From NCBI RefSeq assembly GCF_900108335.1, contig NZ_FNVT01000013.1, positions 248,001-312,000 of the forward strand: 64,000 nt of DNA. Direction: 5' to 3'. Source of the stretch: Nonomuraea solani. Its GTDB lineage: Bacteria; Actinomycetota; Actinomycetes; Streptosporangiales; Streptosporangiaceae. Below, piece after piece: positions 52,894 to 61,055 of the stretch. Every line of letters begins with the position of its first letter. Position 1 is the stretch's first letter. The position numbers and the translations under genes are program-made. Below the pieces are notes generated by a model. That model searched no databases. It saw nothing but the letters and a program-made list of their open reading frames with translations, and was not told where the DNA came from.

Positions 52894-53430
52894 TCAGGCC
52901 TCGTCCTTCTTCGCCTCAGCGGCGGGGGTCTCCTCGGCGGCGGCCTCGGGGGCCTCCACCTCGGTCTCCTCAGCCGCGGAAGCCGCGGGCGCCTCGGTCT
53001 CCTCAGCGGCGGCCGGCGCCGGAGCGGCGGCAGCGGCGGGAGCCTCGGTGCGGCGGGTCGTGACGGCGTTCAGCGGCTCGGTCACCAGCTCGATGACGGC
53101 CATGGGGGCGTTGTCACCCTTACGCGCGCCGATCTTGGTGATGCGGGTGTAGCCACCCGGACGCTCGGCGAACGTCACCGCGATCTCGGTGAAGAGGTGG
53201 TGAACGACGCCCTTGTCCCGAACGACGGTCAGGACCTGGCGACGGTTGTGGATGTCGCCCTTCTTCGCCTTGGTGATCAGGCGCTCCGCCAGCGGACGGA
53301 GGCGCTTGGCCTTCGTGACCGTCGTGCGGATCTTGCCGTGGCGGAACAGATCGGTGGCGAGGTTCGCCAGGATCAGCCGCTCGTGCGCCGGGCTGCCGCC
53401 AAGACGTGCACCCTTGGTGGGCTTGGGCAT
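52894..53430 (-). CDS. rplQ: 50S ribosomal protein L17
   Basis: A 178-residue L17. Residues 1-~118 are the conserved core (PTKGARLGGSPAHERLILAN, GGYTRITKIGARKGDNAPMA). The C-terminal ~55 residues are an Ala/Glu/Pro-rich tail, typical of actinobacterial L17 but with repeated AAEETE/APAA units. 93 nt after rpoA. Confidence 0.97.
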   Translation of the reverse strand: MPKPTKGARLGGSPAHERLILANLATDLFRHGKIRTTVTKAKRLRPLAERLITKAKKGDIHNRRQVLTVVRDKGVVHHLFTEIAVTFAERPGGYTRITKIGARKGDNAPMAVIELVTEPLNAVTTRRTEAPAAAAAPAPAAAEETEAPAASAAEETEVEAPEAAAEETPAAEAKKDEA

Positions 53431-53523
53431 TTCATCTCTCCTTGGAGGTTCACCCGCCCCGGCCGTACCAGGTACCGGGGTCGGGCCGCCAGGCCCCCGG
53501 GAAGGGGGCCCGCGCTATCTGGA

Positions 53524-54540
53524 TTAGTACTGCTCGGTCTCGACGTACGCGCTGTCGTCGTCGTCGTAGCCGCCGCCGGCCACCGCGCTCGGGTCGAACC
53601 CGGGCGGGGAGTCCTTGAGCGCCAGCGACATCTCGTGCAGCTTCTGCTTGACCTCTTCGATCGACTTGGCGCCGAAATTCCTTATATCGAGAAGGTCCTG
53701 CTCGCTGCGGGCCACGAGCTCACCCACGGTGTGGATGCCCTCGCGCTTGAGGCAGTTGTAGGAGCGAACGGTCAGGTTCAGCTCCTCGATCGGCAGCGCC
53801 AGATCGGCGGCCAGGGCGGCGTCGGTCGGCGACGGGCCGATGTCGATGCCCTCGGCCTCGACGTTGAGCTCGCGGGCCAGGCCGAAGAGCTCGACGAGGG
53901 TCTTACCGGCGGAGGCCACCGCGTCGCGGGGCTTCATCGCCGGCTTGGTCTCGACATCGAGGATGAGACGGTCGAAGTCGGTGCGCTGCTCGACTCGGGT
54001 CGCCTCGACCTTGTAGGTGACCTTGAGCACCGGGGAGTAGATCGAGTCGATCGGAATGCGACCGATCTCCTGGCCGGGCTGCTTGTTCTGCGCGGCGGAG
54101 ACGTAACCGCGACCGCGCTCGACGGTCAGCTCCATCTCCAGCTTCGCCTTGCCGTTGAGCGTGGCGATGCGCAGCTCGGGGTTGTGCACCTCGACACCGG
54201 CCGGCGGCGCGATGTCGGCGGCGGTGACCTCACCCGGGCCCTGCTTGCGCAGGTACATCACGACCGGCTCGTCGTGCTCGGAGGAGACGACCAGTTCCTT
54301 GAGGTTGAGGATGATGTCGGTGACGTCTTCCTTGACCCCGGGAACGGTCGAGAACTCGTGCAGCACGCCCTCGATGCGAATGCTCGTCACGGCCGCGCCC
54401 GGAATGGACGACAGCAGCGTGCGGCGCAGCGAGTTGCCGATGGTGTAGCCGAAGCCCGGCTCCAGCGGCTCGATGACGAATCGGGACCGGGTGTCGTCGA
54501 TCGACTCTTCGAGAAGAGTCGGACGCTGAGCGATCAGCAT
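53524..54540 (-). CDS. rpoA: DNA-directed RNA polymerase subunit alpha
   Basis: A 338-residue alpha subunit. The N-terminal dimerisation domain contains FGYTIGNSLRRTLLSSIPGA; the C-terminal domain (LPIEELNLTVRSYNCLKREG, RNFGAKSIEEVKQKL) contacts DNA and activators. ATG at 54540 (LIAQRPTLLEES) follows GGGGAG; the frame is open for 15 codons upstream but lacks family sequence. The tail is acidic (GGGYDDDDSAYVETEQY). Confidence 0.98.
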   Translation of the reverse strand: MLIAQRPTLLEESIDDTRSRFVIEPLEPGFGYTIGNSLRRTLLSSIPGAAVTSIRIEGVLHEFSTVPGVKEDVTDIILNLKELVVSSEHDEPVVMYLRKQGPGEVTAADIAPPAGVEVHNPELRIATLNGKAKLEMELTVERGRGYVSAAQNKQPGQEIGRIPIDSIYSPVLKVTYKVEATRVEQRTDFDRLILDVETKPAMKPRDAVASAGKTLVELFGLARELNVEAEGIDIGPSPTDAALAADLALPIEELNLTVRSYNCLKREGIHTVGELVARSEQDLLDIRNFGAKSIEEVKQKLHEMSLALKDSPPGFDPSAVAGGGYDDDDSAYVETEQY

Positions 54541-54601
54541 GTGTGGGTCTCCCCTTGTCGTGTGACGCCCGCTATATGACGCCACTCCGATAAACAGCCT
54601 A

Positions 54602-54629
54602 GTCCGGGTACGGCATTCCGCACCCGGAC
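54602..54629 (-). promoter_or_regulatory. Strong hairpin between rpsD and rpoA
   Basis: Arms GTCCGGGT (54602-54609) and ACCCGGAC (54622-54629), with inner CGG/CCG pairing. It lies within an operon spacer of 104 nt. It has no U-tract and may act as an attenuator, a processing site or 3'-end stabiliser. Confidence 0.5.
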
Positions 54630-54644
54630 CGGACGAGCTACTAC

Positions 54645-55271
54645 TTACTTCGAGTAGTACTCGACGATGAGCTGCTCCTGGACCTGGGTGTCAATCTGCT
54701 GGCGAACCGGCAGCTGGTGAACCAGGACGCGGAGCTTCTCCGGCACGACGCCGAGCCACGCGGGCACGGTGCGGTCGCCGGCGGTGGCGCGAGCCACCTC
54801 GTAGGGCAGGAGGTTCCGCTTGGACTCGCGGACCTCGATGATGTCGTGCTCGCGAACGCGGTACGACGGGATGTCGACCTTGCGGCCGTTCACGGTGATG
54901 TGACCGTGGCGGACCTGCTGGCGAGCGGCGTCACGCGACTGAGCGAGACCGGCGCGGAAGACGACGTTGTCGAGACGGGTCTCCAGGATCTGGAGCAGCA
55001 CCTCGCCCGACTTGCCGCTCTTGCCCGCGGCCTCCTCGTAGTAGTTGCGGAACTGCTTCTCGAGGACACCGTAGATGCGACGGGTCTTCTGCTTCTCACG
55101 AAGCTGAAGCTGGTACTCGGACTCCTTGGGACGTCCGCGGCCGTGCTCACCCGGGGGGTAAGGACGGATCTCGATGGGGCACTTGGCGGACTCGCACTTG
55201 CTGCCCTTGAGGAAGAGCTTGGTCTTCTCACGACGGCAGAGCTTGCAGTCCGCGCCCGTGTAACGAGCCAT
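54645..55271 (-). CDS. rpsD: 30S ribosomal protein S4 (zinc-binding form)
   Basis: A 208-residue S4. It has the N-terminal zinc-ligand cysteines Cys9, Cys12, Cys26 and Cys31 (CKLCRREKTKLFLKGSKC). The S4 RNA-binding domain follows (RLDNVVFRAGLAQSRDAARQ, HGHITVNGRKVDIPSYRV). The presence of Cys4 marks it as the C+ paralogue. Confidence 0.97.
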   Translation of the reverse strand: MARYTGADCKLCRREKTKLFLKGSKCESAKCPIEIRPYPPGEHGRGRPKESEYQLQLREKQKTRRIYGVLEKQFRNYYEEAAGKSGKSGEVLLQILETRLDNVVFRAGLAQSRDAARQQVRHGHITVNGRKVDIPSYRVREHDIIEVRESKRNLLPYEVARATAGDRTVPAWLGVVPEKLRVLVHQLPVRQQIDTQVQEQLIVEYYSK

Positions 55272-55288
55272 TTCTCAATATCTCCTGG

Positions 55289-55693
55289 TCAGACGCGGCG
55301 GCGCTTGGGCGGACGGCAGCCGTTGTGCGGCACCGGGGTGACGTCCTGGATCGAACCCACTTCGAGGCCGGTGGCCTGCAGCGAGCGGATCGCGGTCTCA
55401 CGGCCGGAGCCGGGACCCTTGACGAAGACGTCGACCTTGCGCATGCCGTGCTCCATGGCGCGACGCGCGGCATTCTCGGCGGCCATCTGAGCGGCGAACG
55501 GGGTGGACTTACGGGAGCCCTTGAAACCCACGTGGCCGGCGCTGGCCCAGGAGATCACGTTCCCGTTGGGGTCGGTGATCGAAACGATCGTGTTGTTGAA
55601 CGTGCTCTTGATGTGGGCGTGCCCGTGAGCGACGTTCTTCTTTTCCTTGCGGCGCACCTTCTTGGGCGCGCCCTGGCGGCTCTTAGGAGGCAT
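55289..55693 (-). CDS. rpsK: 30S ribosomal protein S11
   Basis: A 134-residue S11 (VAHGHAHIKSTFNNTIVSIT, GSGRETAIRSLQATGLEVGS, PVPHNGCRPPKRRRV). 17 nt before rpsD and 45 nt after rpsM in the infA-rpmJ-rpsM-rpsK-rpsD-rpoA-rplQ operon. Confidence 0.97.
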   Translation of the reverse strand: MPPKSRQGAPKKVRRKEKKNVAHGHAHIKSTFNNTIVSITDPNGNVISWASAGHVGFKGSRKSTPFAAQMAAENAARRAMEHGMRKVDVFVKGPGSGRETAIRSLQATGLEVGSIQDVTPVPHNGCRPPKRRRV

Positions 55694-55738
55694 CCTTTGC
55701 CTTCACTCCTGAGGTCTTCGGTCCCGCGGCTGCGTGGA

Positions 55739-56119
55739 CTACTTCTTACCGGGCTTCTTCTTGCCGGCGACGGTCTTCTTCTTGCCCTTACGGGTGCGCG
55801 CGTTGGTCTGCGTGCGCTGACCGTGGACCGGCAGGCCCTTGCGGTGCCTGATGCCCTGGTAGCAACCGATTTCGATCTTGCGACGGATGTCGGCCTGGAC
55901 CTCGCGGCGCAGGTCACCCTCGATCTTGAAGTTCGCCTCGATGTAGTCACGCATCGGGACGAGCTCGGTGTCGGAGAGCTGGTGCACGCGGAGGTCGCCG
56001 CTCACGCCGGTGGCCTCGAGGACCTCCTGGGCGCGGGTGCGGCCGATTCCGAAAATGTAGGTGAGAGCGATCTCCAGCCGCTTGTCGCGGGGGAGGTCGA
56101 CGCCAACCAGGCGAGCCAT
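55739..56119 (-). CDS. rpsM: 30S ribosomal protein S13
   Basis: A 126-residue S13 (ARLVGVDLPRDKRLEIALTY, GCYQGIRHRKGLPVHGQRTQ, basic tail KGKKKTVAGKKKPGKK). ATG at 56119 follows AAGGAG. The 215-nt spacer to rpmJ is G/C-rich with many alternative short pairings (56170-56240) and holds no gene. Confidence 0.97.
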   Translation of the reverse strand: MARLVGVDLPRDKRLEIALTYIFGIGRTRAQEVLEATGVSGDLRVHQLSDTELVPMRDYIEANFKIEGDLRREVQADIRRKIEIGCYQGIRHRKGLPVHGQRTQTNARTRKGKKKTVAGKKKPGKK

Positions 56120-56334
56120 GGTCGGGCATTCTCCTTCGTTGTGGCGGAGGTCTTGCGACTCACTACCCCTCCCCAATGCCCGGGGTGAGGGCCCCGGCCT
56201 CCGACCGGGGGTCTCCCAAGTGGTTCGGGCCCGGAGGCCCGCCTTCTCAAGTGTGAGACGCGACTACTTGTGCAGGCTCCTCATACGTCGAGCCCGCTCC
56301 CTGATCGGGGCGGACTCGGAGGGCCTTGCGGCGA

Positions 56335-56448
56335 CTAGCCCTGGCGCTGCTTGTGGCGCAGGTTGTCGCAGATCACCATGACGCGACCGTGCCGGCGGAT
56401 CACCTTGCACTTGTCGCAGATCTTCTTGACGCTCGGCTTAACCTTCAT
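56335..56448 (-). CDS. rpmJ: 50S ribosomal protein L36 (zinc-ribbon form)
   Basis: A 37-residue L36: MKVKPSVKKICDKCKVIRRH, then GRVMVICDNLRHKQRQG. The zinc ligands Cys11, Cys14, Cys27 and His32 are present. ATG at 56448 with AAGGA just upstream. Confidence 0.97.
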   Translation of the reverse strand: MKVKPSVKKICDKCKVIRRHGRVMVICDNLRHKQRQG

Positions 56449-56497
56449 TGTCCTTCGTGTTCCTCAGACGTGCTTCCTTGCGGGCGAAGCTCTTGCC

Positions 56498-56539
56498 TAA
56501 CGGCGCGATGTCCTCGCTACGCTGCGGATTTCGCCGTTA
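56498..56539. repeat. Fourth copy of the constant-loop hairpin, between infA and rpmJ
   Basis: The loop GATGTCCTCGCTACGCTGCG differs by one base from the loop of the repeats at 4933-5132. It is flanked by arms TAACGGCG (56498-56505) and CGCCGTTA (56532-56539), unrelated to the arms there. The right arm contains the infA stop codon, so in mRNA the hairpin starts within the stop. Confidence 0.8.
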
Positions 56540-56758
56540 CTTGTATCGGTAGACGATCCGCCCACGACTGAGGTCGTAGGGGCTCAGTTCAACGACTACC
56601 CGGTCGTCAGGAAGAATTCGGATGTAGTGCATCCGCATCCGTCCGCTGATGTGGGCCAGGACCTTATGGCCGTTGTCGAGCTGCACCCGGAACATGGCGT
56701 TCGGGAGCGATTCGACCACAGTGCCCTCGATCTCGATGGCGCCGTCTTTTTTGGCCAA
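56537..56758 (-). CDS. infA: Translation initiation factor IF-1
   Basis: A 73-residue OB-fold factor (AKKDGAIEIEGTVVESLPNA, LAHISGRMRMHYIRILPDDR, LSPYDLSRGRIVYRYK). The start is TTG at 56758 with GAGGA 4 nt upstream; the frame continues upstream but without family sequence. First gene of the rpmJ-rpsM-rpsK-rpsD-rpoA-rplQ operon. The ~286-nt region upstream (56759-57044) is the promoter region, with an 8-bp inverted repeat GACACCTG/CAGGTGTC at 56898-56905 and 56939-56946. Confidence 0.95.
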   Translation of the reverse strand: MAKKDGAIEIEGTVVESLPNAMFRVQLDNGHKVLAHISGRMRMHYIRILPDDRVVVELSPYDLSRGRIVYRYK

Positions 56759-56991
56759 AATTCCTCGCGTTTCACTGATCGATCGTCTGAGGCTCCGGTT
56801 CACTACGCAGCCGCGACCATCACGCTTCGAAGAGAGCGACGATCAATAAGGATCGCCGACGCGTGACAAGTCATAGTGAGCCGACTAAGGAGTGTACGAC
56901 ACCTGAGCCAAAAACGCGAAACGCGTGCCAGGTGTCCTGACACAACCACGTAAGAGTCTACACCCCCACCACCAATCCTCTGACACACAGC

Positions 56992-57030
56992 GGAAGACCC
57001 GCCAAGGGAGAGAGTCCCGGCGGGTCTTCC
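56992..57030 (-). terminator. Terminator hairpin after the small secreted protein gene
   Basis: A perfect 12-bp stem GGAAGACCCGCC (56992-57003) with its complement (57019-57030), 14 nt beyond the stop of the minus-strand gene at 57045. It separates that gene from the infA promoter region. Confidence 0.75.
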
Positions 57031-57044
57031 TGTGGAGAGGGCTC

Positions 57045-57458
57045 CTAGTAGATGCGGTGCTGCCCACCGCAGTACTTGAACTTGCCGCCCCAGCAGGTGT
57101 ACGTGTAGAGCTTCTTGATCCCCTTGAGGCTCCACTGGTGGTGGTACGAGCCGTTCCAGGCGTAGAAGTGCTTGCCGGAGCCGCCGTTCTTGAACGTGTA
57201 GCGGAACCAGACGTAGCCCTTCTTCGGCGTGAACTCCTTGCCGTACCAGTGGGTGTAGACCTTGCCGCCCTTGCTCCAGGTCTTGCCGTAGGTGTAGGCC
57301 TTCTTGTTGCTCGAGTAGTACTTGCCCCAGTTCCCCATGGAGCTCGTGGCCTGCGTCGCGCTGGTGGCGCTGGTGGCCGCCTGCGCGGCCGGGGCCACGG
57401 CGAGACCGGTGAGGGCGAACGAGCCGGCGAGGGCGGCGGCTGCAAGGACCTTGCGCAT
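57045..57458 (-). CDS. Small secreted aromatic/Lys/Gly-rich protein of unknown function
   Basis: A 137-residue precursor with a classical Sec signal peptide (RKVLAAAALAGSFALTGLAV, cleavage after AQA near residue 27). The mature ~110 residues are exceptionally rich in Tyr, Trp, Lys and Gly (NWGKYYSSNKKAYTYGKTWS, GYVWFRYTFKNGGSGKHFYA, CWGGKFKYCGG). Two cysteines 8 residues apart near the C-terminus suggest one disulphide. ATG at 57458 follows GGAGGAAACCAC. The composition resembles small secreted structural, carbohydrate-binding or bacteriocin-like proteins; no family can be named. It sits alone between infA and the DUF1707 gene with its own terminator. Confidence 0.8.
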   Translation of the reverse strand: MRKVLAAAALAGSFALTGLAVAPAAQAATSATSATQATSSMGNWGKYYSSNKKAYTYGKTWSKGGKVYTHWYGKEFTPKKGYVWFRYTFKNGGSGKHFYAWNGSYHHQWSLKGIKKLYTYTCWGGKFKYCGGQHRIY

Positions 57459-57560
57459 GTGGTTTCCTCCGTGATTCGTGTTCCCGACACGACTCACGTT
57501 AGGAATCCGGGCGTATCCGTTCTGCGCACGAATGCACACAGTGCACTACTGCACACACAT

Positions 57561-57989
57561 CTACGATCGCTTAGAGTGATCGTTCCCGAAGATGCTGCTG
57601 AGCAGCAGAATCACACCCCACGGGCCCATGACCCACAGCGGCCAGGGATAGATCAGGTCGCCCGAGGTGAGGCTCACGATCAGCCAGATCACCCAGTTGA
57701 TGCCGCTGGCCACGGCCCAGGCGCTCCAGGCCGCCTTCATCCCGGAGTGCATGCCCCGCTGGGCGGGAGCCGCGGCCGACGCCTTGACCGGCAGGTTGCG
57801 CAGGTCGACGTCGGGCAGGTCGGTCGTTAACTTGGCCAGCTCGCCGTAGGTCTTGCTCTTGTAGAGCTGCTCCAGCCGCTCGTTGAACTCGTCCATCGTG
57901 ATGCGGCCCTGCGCGGTGTGCTCGCGGAGGATGGCGGCGACACGATCGCGGTCGGCGTCGGAGGCACGCATCTCGGGGCTGTTCGCCAT
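57561..57989 (-). CDS. DUF1707 and 2TM-domain protein
   Basis: A 142-residue protein. Residues 1-55 are the DUF1707 domain (MRASDADRDRVAAILREHTA, QGRITMDEFNERLEQLYKSK). Residues ~85-135 are two membrane segments (WAVASGINWVIWLIVSLTSG, LWVMGPWGVILLLSSIFG). Very common in actinobacteria; the DUF1707 domain resembles a short SHOCT-like helical hairpin. Function is unknown. Confidence 0.9.
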   Translation of the reverse strand: MANSPEMRASDADRDRVAAILREHTAQGRITMDEFNERLEQLYKSKTYGELAKLTTDLPDVDLRNLPVKASAAAPAQRGMHSGMKAAWSAWAVASGINWVIWLIVSLTSGDLIYPWPLWVMGPWGVILLLSSIFGNDHSKRS

Positions 57990-58004
57990 CCCACCAACTC
58001 CCGG

Positions 58005-58814
58005 CTAGTTCTGCAGTTGGGCCAGGCGCTCTTTGCCCCCATCGAGGGCGGTGAGCACCCAAGGACCATTATGTGTCACGGCGACGCTGTGTTCGAAGTG
58101 TGCGGACTGCTTGCCGTCGATCGTTACCACGGTCCACTCGTCGGGCAGCACGCGGGTGCGCTCCGTGCCGAGGTTCACCATGGGCTCGATGGCCAGGCAC
58201 ATGCCCTCTTCGAGCACCGGGCCCCTGCCGGGCTTGCCGTGGTTGGCGATCCACGGGTCCATGTGCATCTCGGTGCCGATGCCGTGGCCACCGTACTCGG
58301 GCGGGATGCCGAAGCGGCCCTGCGACTTGACGTACCGCTCCACCTCGTAGCCGATGTCGGACAGGTGGCGGCCGGGCGTCAGCGCGGCGATGCCGCGCCA
58401 CATCGACTCCTCCGTGATCCGCATCAGCTCGGTCAGCTTGGGATCCACCTCACCGACCGGGACCGTGACGGCCGAGTCGCCGTGCCAGCCCTCCAGGATC
58501 GCGCCGCAGTCGATGGAGATGATGTCGCCCTCGCGCAGCTTGCGGGCGTCGCTCGGGATGCCGTGCACCACCTCGTCGTTCACCGACGCACAGATGGTCG
58601 CGGGGAAGCCCTGGTAGCCCTTGAACGACGGGATCGCGCCCTCGTCCCTGATCGCCTTCTCGGCGATGACGTCGAGGTCGAGCGGCGTCATGCCGGGCCG
58701 CACCGAGCGCTTCAGCAGGTCGAGCGTGCGCCCGACCACCAGGCCCGCCGCGCGCATCTTCTCGAGCTGCTCCGGCGACTTGATCTGGATGCCGTGCCTG
58801 TTGCGTTTGAACAT
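58005..58814 (-). CDS. map: Methionine aminopeptidase, type I
   Basis: Removes N-terminal Met from nascent proteins. It is 269 residues with five metal ligands Asp102, Asp113, His177, Glu210 and Glu241, and His84 in the active site (NDEVVHGIP, IDCGAILEGWHGDSAV, YGGHGIGTEMH, CLAIEPMVNLG). ATG at 58814 is preceded by AGGGGGGCAG. The leader just upstream can form an 8-bp TGTGGGGG/CCCCCACA hairpin (58845-58868). Confidence 0.96.
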   Translation of the reverse strand: MFKRNRHGIQIKSPEQLEKMRAAGLVVGRTLDLLKRSVRPGMTPLDLDVIAEKAIRDEGAIPSFKGYQGFPATICASVNDEVVHGIPSDARKLREGDIISIDCGAILEGWHGDSAVTVPVGEVDPKLTELMRITEESMWRGIAALTPGRHLSDIGYEVERYVKSQGRFGIPPEYGGHGIGTEMHMDPWIANHGKPGRGPVLEEGMCLAIEPMVNLGTERTRVLPDEWTVVTIDGKQSAHFEHSVAVTHNGPWVLTALDGGKERLAQLQN

Positions 58815-58876
58815 CTTCTGCCCCCCTGGGTCTCAACGGGCCACTGTGGGGGCCCAATTCCCCCCACAATAACCGC

Positions 58877-58904
58877 GAGGTGGCACGGAACACCGTGCCA
58901 CCTC
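58877..58904 (-). terminator. Hairpin between adk and map
   Basis: A perfect 12-bp stem GAGGTGGCACGG (58877-58888) with its complement (58893-58904) and a 4-nt loop, 25 nt beyond the adk stop. It probably ends the secY-adk transcript. The 115-nt gap also holds the map leader. Confidence 0.6.
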
Positions 58905-58929
58905 CGCAATCGGTCGTGCTGGAGAGCCG

Positions 58930-59580
58930 CTAGCCCATGAACGGCCGGATAGCGTCCATGGCCCGCTGGGTGACCTCTTCGACCGGGCCCGTCGCGTCAA
59001 CACCCACCAGGATGCCCTCGTCGGCGTAGTAGGAGACCAGCGGCGCCGTCTGCTCCTGGTAGACCTCCAGGCGGTGCCTGACGGTCTGCTCCTTGTCGTC
59101 GTCACGCTGGAAGAGCGCGCCCCCGCACGCGTCGCACTTGTCGTCCTTCTTGTCATCGAACTCGACGTGCCAGATGCGGCCGCACTGGCTGCAGGTGCGC
59201 CGGCCGGCCAGCCGCCTGACCACCTCGTCGTCATCGACGACGAGTTCGAGAACGAGGTCGAGCGCCTGGCCCCAGTCCTTGAGCATGTCGCGCAGGATCT
59301 CCGCCTGCGCGACGTTCCTCGGGAAGCCGTCGAGCAGGAACCCGTCCTGCGCGTCGTCTTCGGACAGACGGTCGCGGACCATGGCGATGGTGACCTCGTC
59401 GGGCACCAGGTCGCCACGGTCCATGAACGTCTTGGCCAGCTTGCCAAGGTCCGTGCCGCCGGAGACGTTGGCACGGAAGATGTCACCTGTCGAGATCTTC
59501 GGGATGGACAGGTTCGATGCGATGTACTGGGCCTGTGTCCCCTTACCCGCTCCGGGGGGCCCGACCAGAACGAGACGCAC
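58930..59580 (-). CDS. adk: Adenylate kinase (zinc-binding LID)
   Basis: A 216-residue adenylate kinase with P-loop GPPGAGKGTQ (7-16) and DGFPRN. The LID domain contains a four-cysteine knuckle (CSQCGRIWH and CDACGG), the zinc-binding form found in Gram-positives. The GTG start shares its first base with the secY stop (TAGTG), so secY and adk are translationally coupled. Confidence 0.96.
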   Translation of the reverse strand: MRLVLVGPPGAGKGTQAQYIASNLSIPKISTGDIFRANVSGGTDLGKLAKTFMDRGDLVPDEVTIAMVRDRLSEDDAQDGFLLDGFPRNVAQAEILRDMLKDWGQALDLVLELVVDDDEVVRRLAGRRTCSQCGRIWHVEFDDKKDDKCDACGGALFQRDDDKEQTVRHRLEVYQEQTAPLVSYYADEGILVGVDATGPVEEVTQRAMDAIRPFMG

Positions 59581-60884
59581 TACCGCAGGAAACCTTCGTA
59601 GTTGCGCTGCTGCAGCTGGCTCTCGATCTGCTTCACCGTGTCCAGGCCGACGCCTACCATGATCAGAATGCTCGTCCCTCCGAACGGGAAGTTCTGGCTC
59701 GCACCGGCCACCGCGAGGGCGACGATCGGGACCATGGAGATCAGACCCAGATAGAGCGCGCCAGGCGCGGTCAGACGGGTGAGCACGAAGTTCAGGTATT
59801 CAGCCGTCGGACGGCCGGGACGGATGCCCGGAATGAAACCACCGTACTTCTTCATGTTGTCGGCGACTTCAGCGGGGTTGAACGTGATGGACACGTAGAA
59901 GTACGTGAAGAAAATGATCAGCAGGAAGAACGTGGCCATGTAGATGGGCGTGTCGCCCGTGGCCAGGTTCTGCGAGATCCAGCGGATCACCACGTTGTCG
60001 CTCGTCTGGAAGAGCGAGGTGATGAGCTGCGGCAGGTAGAGCAGCGAGGACGCGAAGATCACCGGGATGATGCCGGCCTGGTTGACCTTCAGCGGGATGT
60101 AGGTGGACGTGCCGCCGTACATCCTGCGGCCCACCATGCGCTTGGCGTACTGGACCGGAATGCGGCGCTGCGCCTGCTCGACGAAGACCACCGCGGCGAT
60201 CATGAAGATACCGACGACCATGACGACCGCGAAGGTGAACTTGTTCGCCTGGAAGATGTTGGCCAGCTCGGACGGGAAGACCGCGACGACCTGGGTGAAG
60301 ATCAGAATCGACATGCCGTTGCCGACGCCGCGGTCGGTGATGAGCTCACCGAGCCACATGATCACCGACGTGCCGGCCGTCATGATGACCACCATCGTGA
60401 CGATGCCGAAGATGTCGTCGGGGTTCTGCAGAACGTCCTGCTGGCAGTTCGGGAAAAGCTGACCGGTACGGGCCAGCGCGATGAAGGCGGTCGACTGGAG
60501 AACGGCGAGACCGATAGTGAGATAACGCGTATACTGCGTGATCTTCGTCTGGCCGGCCTGGCCTTCCTTCTTGAGCGCCTCGAGGCGTGGAATGACCACG
60601 ACGAGCAATTGCAGAATGATGCTCGCGGTGATGTACGGCATGATGCCCAGCGCGAACACCGACAGCTTCAGCAGCGCGCCGCCGCTGAACAGCTGAACCA
60701 TCCCGTAGATGTTGCCGGCTGCGCCTTCACGGGCCTGGTCGAAACACGCGGCGAGGTTCTGGACGTGGACTCCCGGGGTCGGCAGAACCGAGCCGAGACG
60801 GAAAAGCGCGATGATGCCCAGGGTGAAGAGCAACTTCTTGCGCAGGTCCGGTGTCCGGAACGCCCGGGTAAACGCGGTCAGCAC
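59580..60884 (-). CDS. secY: Preprotein translocase subunit SecY
   Basis: The 434-residue channel-forming core of the Sec translocon with ten membrane segments. It has the SecY signatures (GIALFRLGSVLPTPGVHVQN-like first segment, SALGIMPYITASIILQLL-type region, and FNPAEVADNMKKYGGFIPGI). The 171-nt gap to rplO holds a hairpin and a duplicated CATTGTCAAA motif, so a separate promoter for secY-adk is possible. Confidence 0.97.
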   Translation of the reverse strand: MLTAFTRAFRTPDLRKKLLFTLGIIALFRLGSVLPTPGVHVQNLAACFDQAREGAAGNIYGMVQLFSGGALLKLSVFALGIMPYITASIILQLLVVVIPRLEALKKEGQAGQTKITQYTRYLTIGLAVLQSTAFIALARTGQLFPNCQQDVLQNPDDIFGIVTMVVIMTAGTSVIMWLGELITDRGVGNGMSILIFTQVVAVFPSELANIFQANKFTFAVVMVVGIFMIAAVVFVEQAQRRIPVQYAKRMVGRRMYGGTSTYIPLKVNQAGIIPVIFASSLLYLPQLITSLFQTSDNVVIRWISQNLATGDTPIYMATFFLLIIFFTYFYVSITFNPAEVADNMKKYGGFIPGIRPGRPTAEYLNFVLTRLTAPGALYLGLISMVPIVALAVAGASQNFPFGGTSILIMVGVGLDTVKQIESQLQQRNYEGFLR

Positions 60885-61009
60885 GGTCCCTCCTGCGCGC
60901 CTTTACGGCGTTGTGAGTATGCGATGGTGCGGGGATCTGCCATCTGAAGTCTCATTGTCAAACGAGCCCGACAGAATCCTGCCGTCTCGCGAACTCTAAC
61001 GCACTACGG

Positions 61010-61040
61010 GCGTGGGGGCCCATTGTCAAAGCCCCCACGC
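61010..61040 (-). terminator. Hairpin after rplO
   Basis: A 10-bp stem GCGTGGGGGC (61010-61019) with its complement (61031-61040), 15 nt beyond the rplO stop. The 11-nt loop contains a TTGACAATG (minus strand) that recurs 68 nt downstream (60953-60962). It probably reduces read-through from the spc operon into secY. Confidence 0.6.
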
Positions 61041-61055
61041 CTCGTCATAGCGTTA

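Noticed and set aside
52060..54579. Very long plus-strand open frame opposite truA, rplQ and rpoA
   Set aside because: Covers three unmistakable conserved genes on the minus strand; typical high-GC shadow.
56120..56334. A gene in the rpmJ-rpsM spacer
   Set aside because: No start with SD and no protein-like frame on either strand; only G/C-rich pairing segments.
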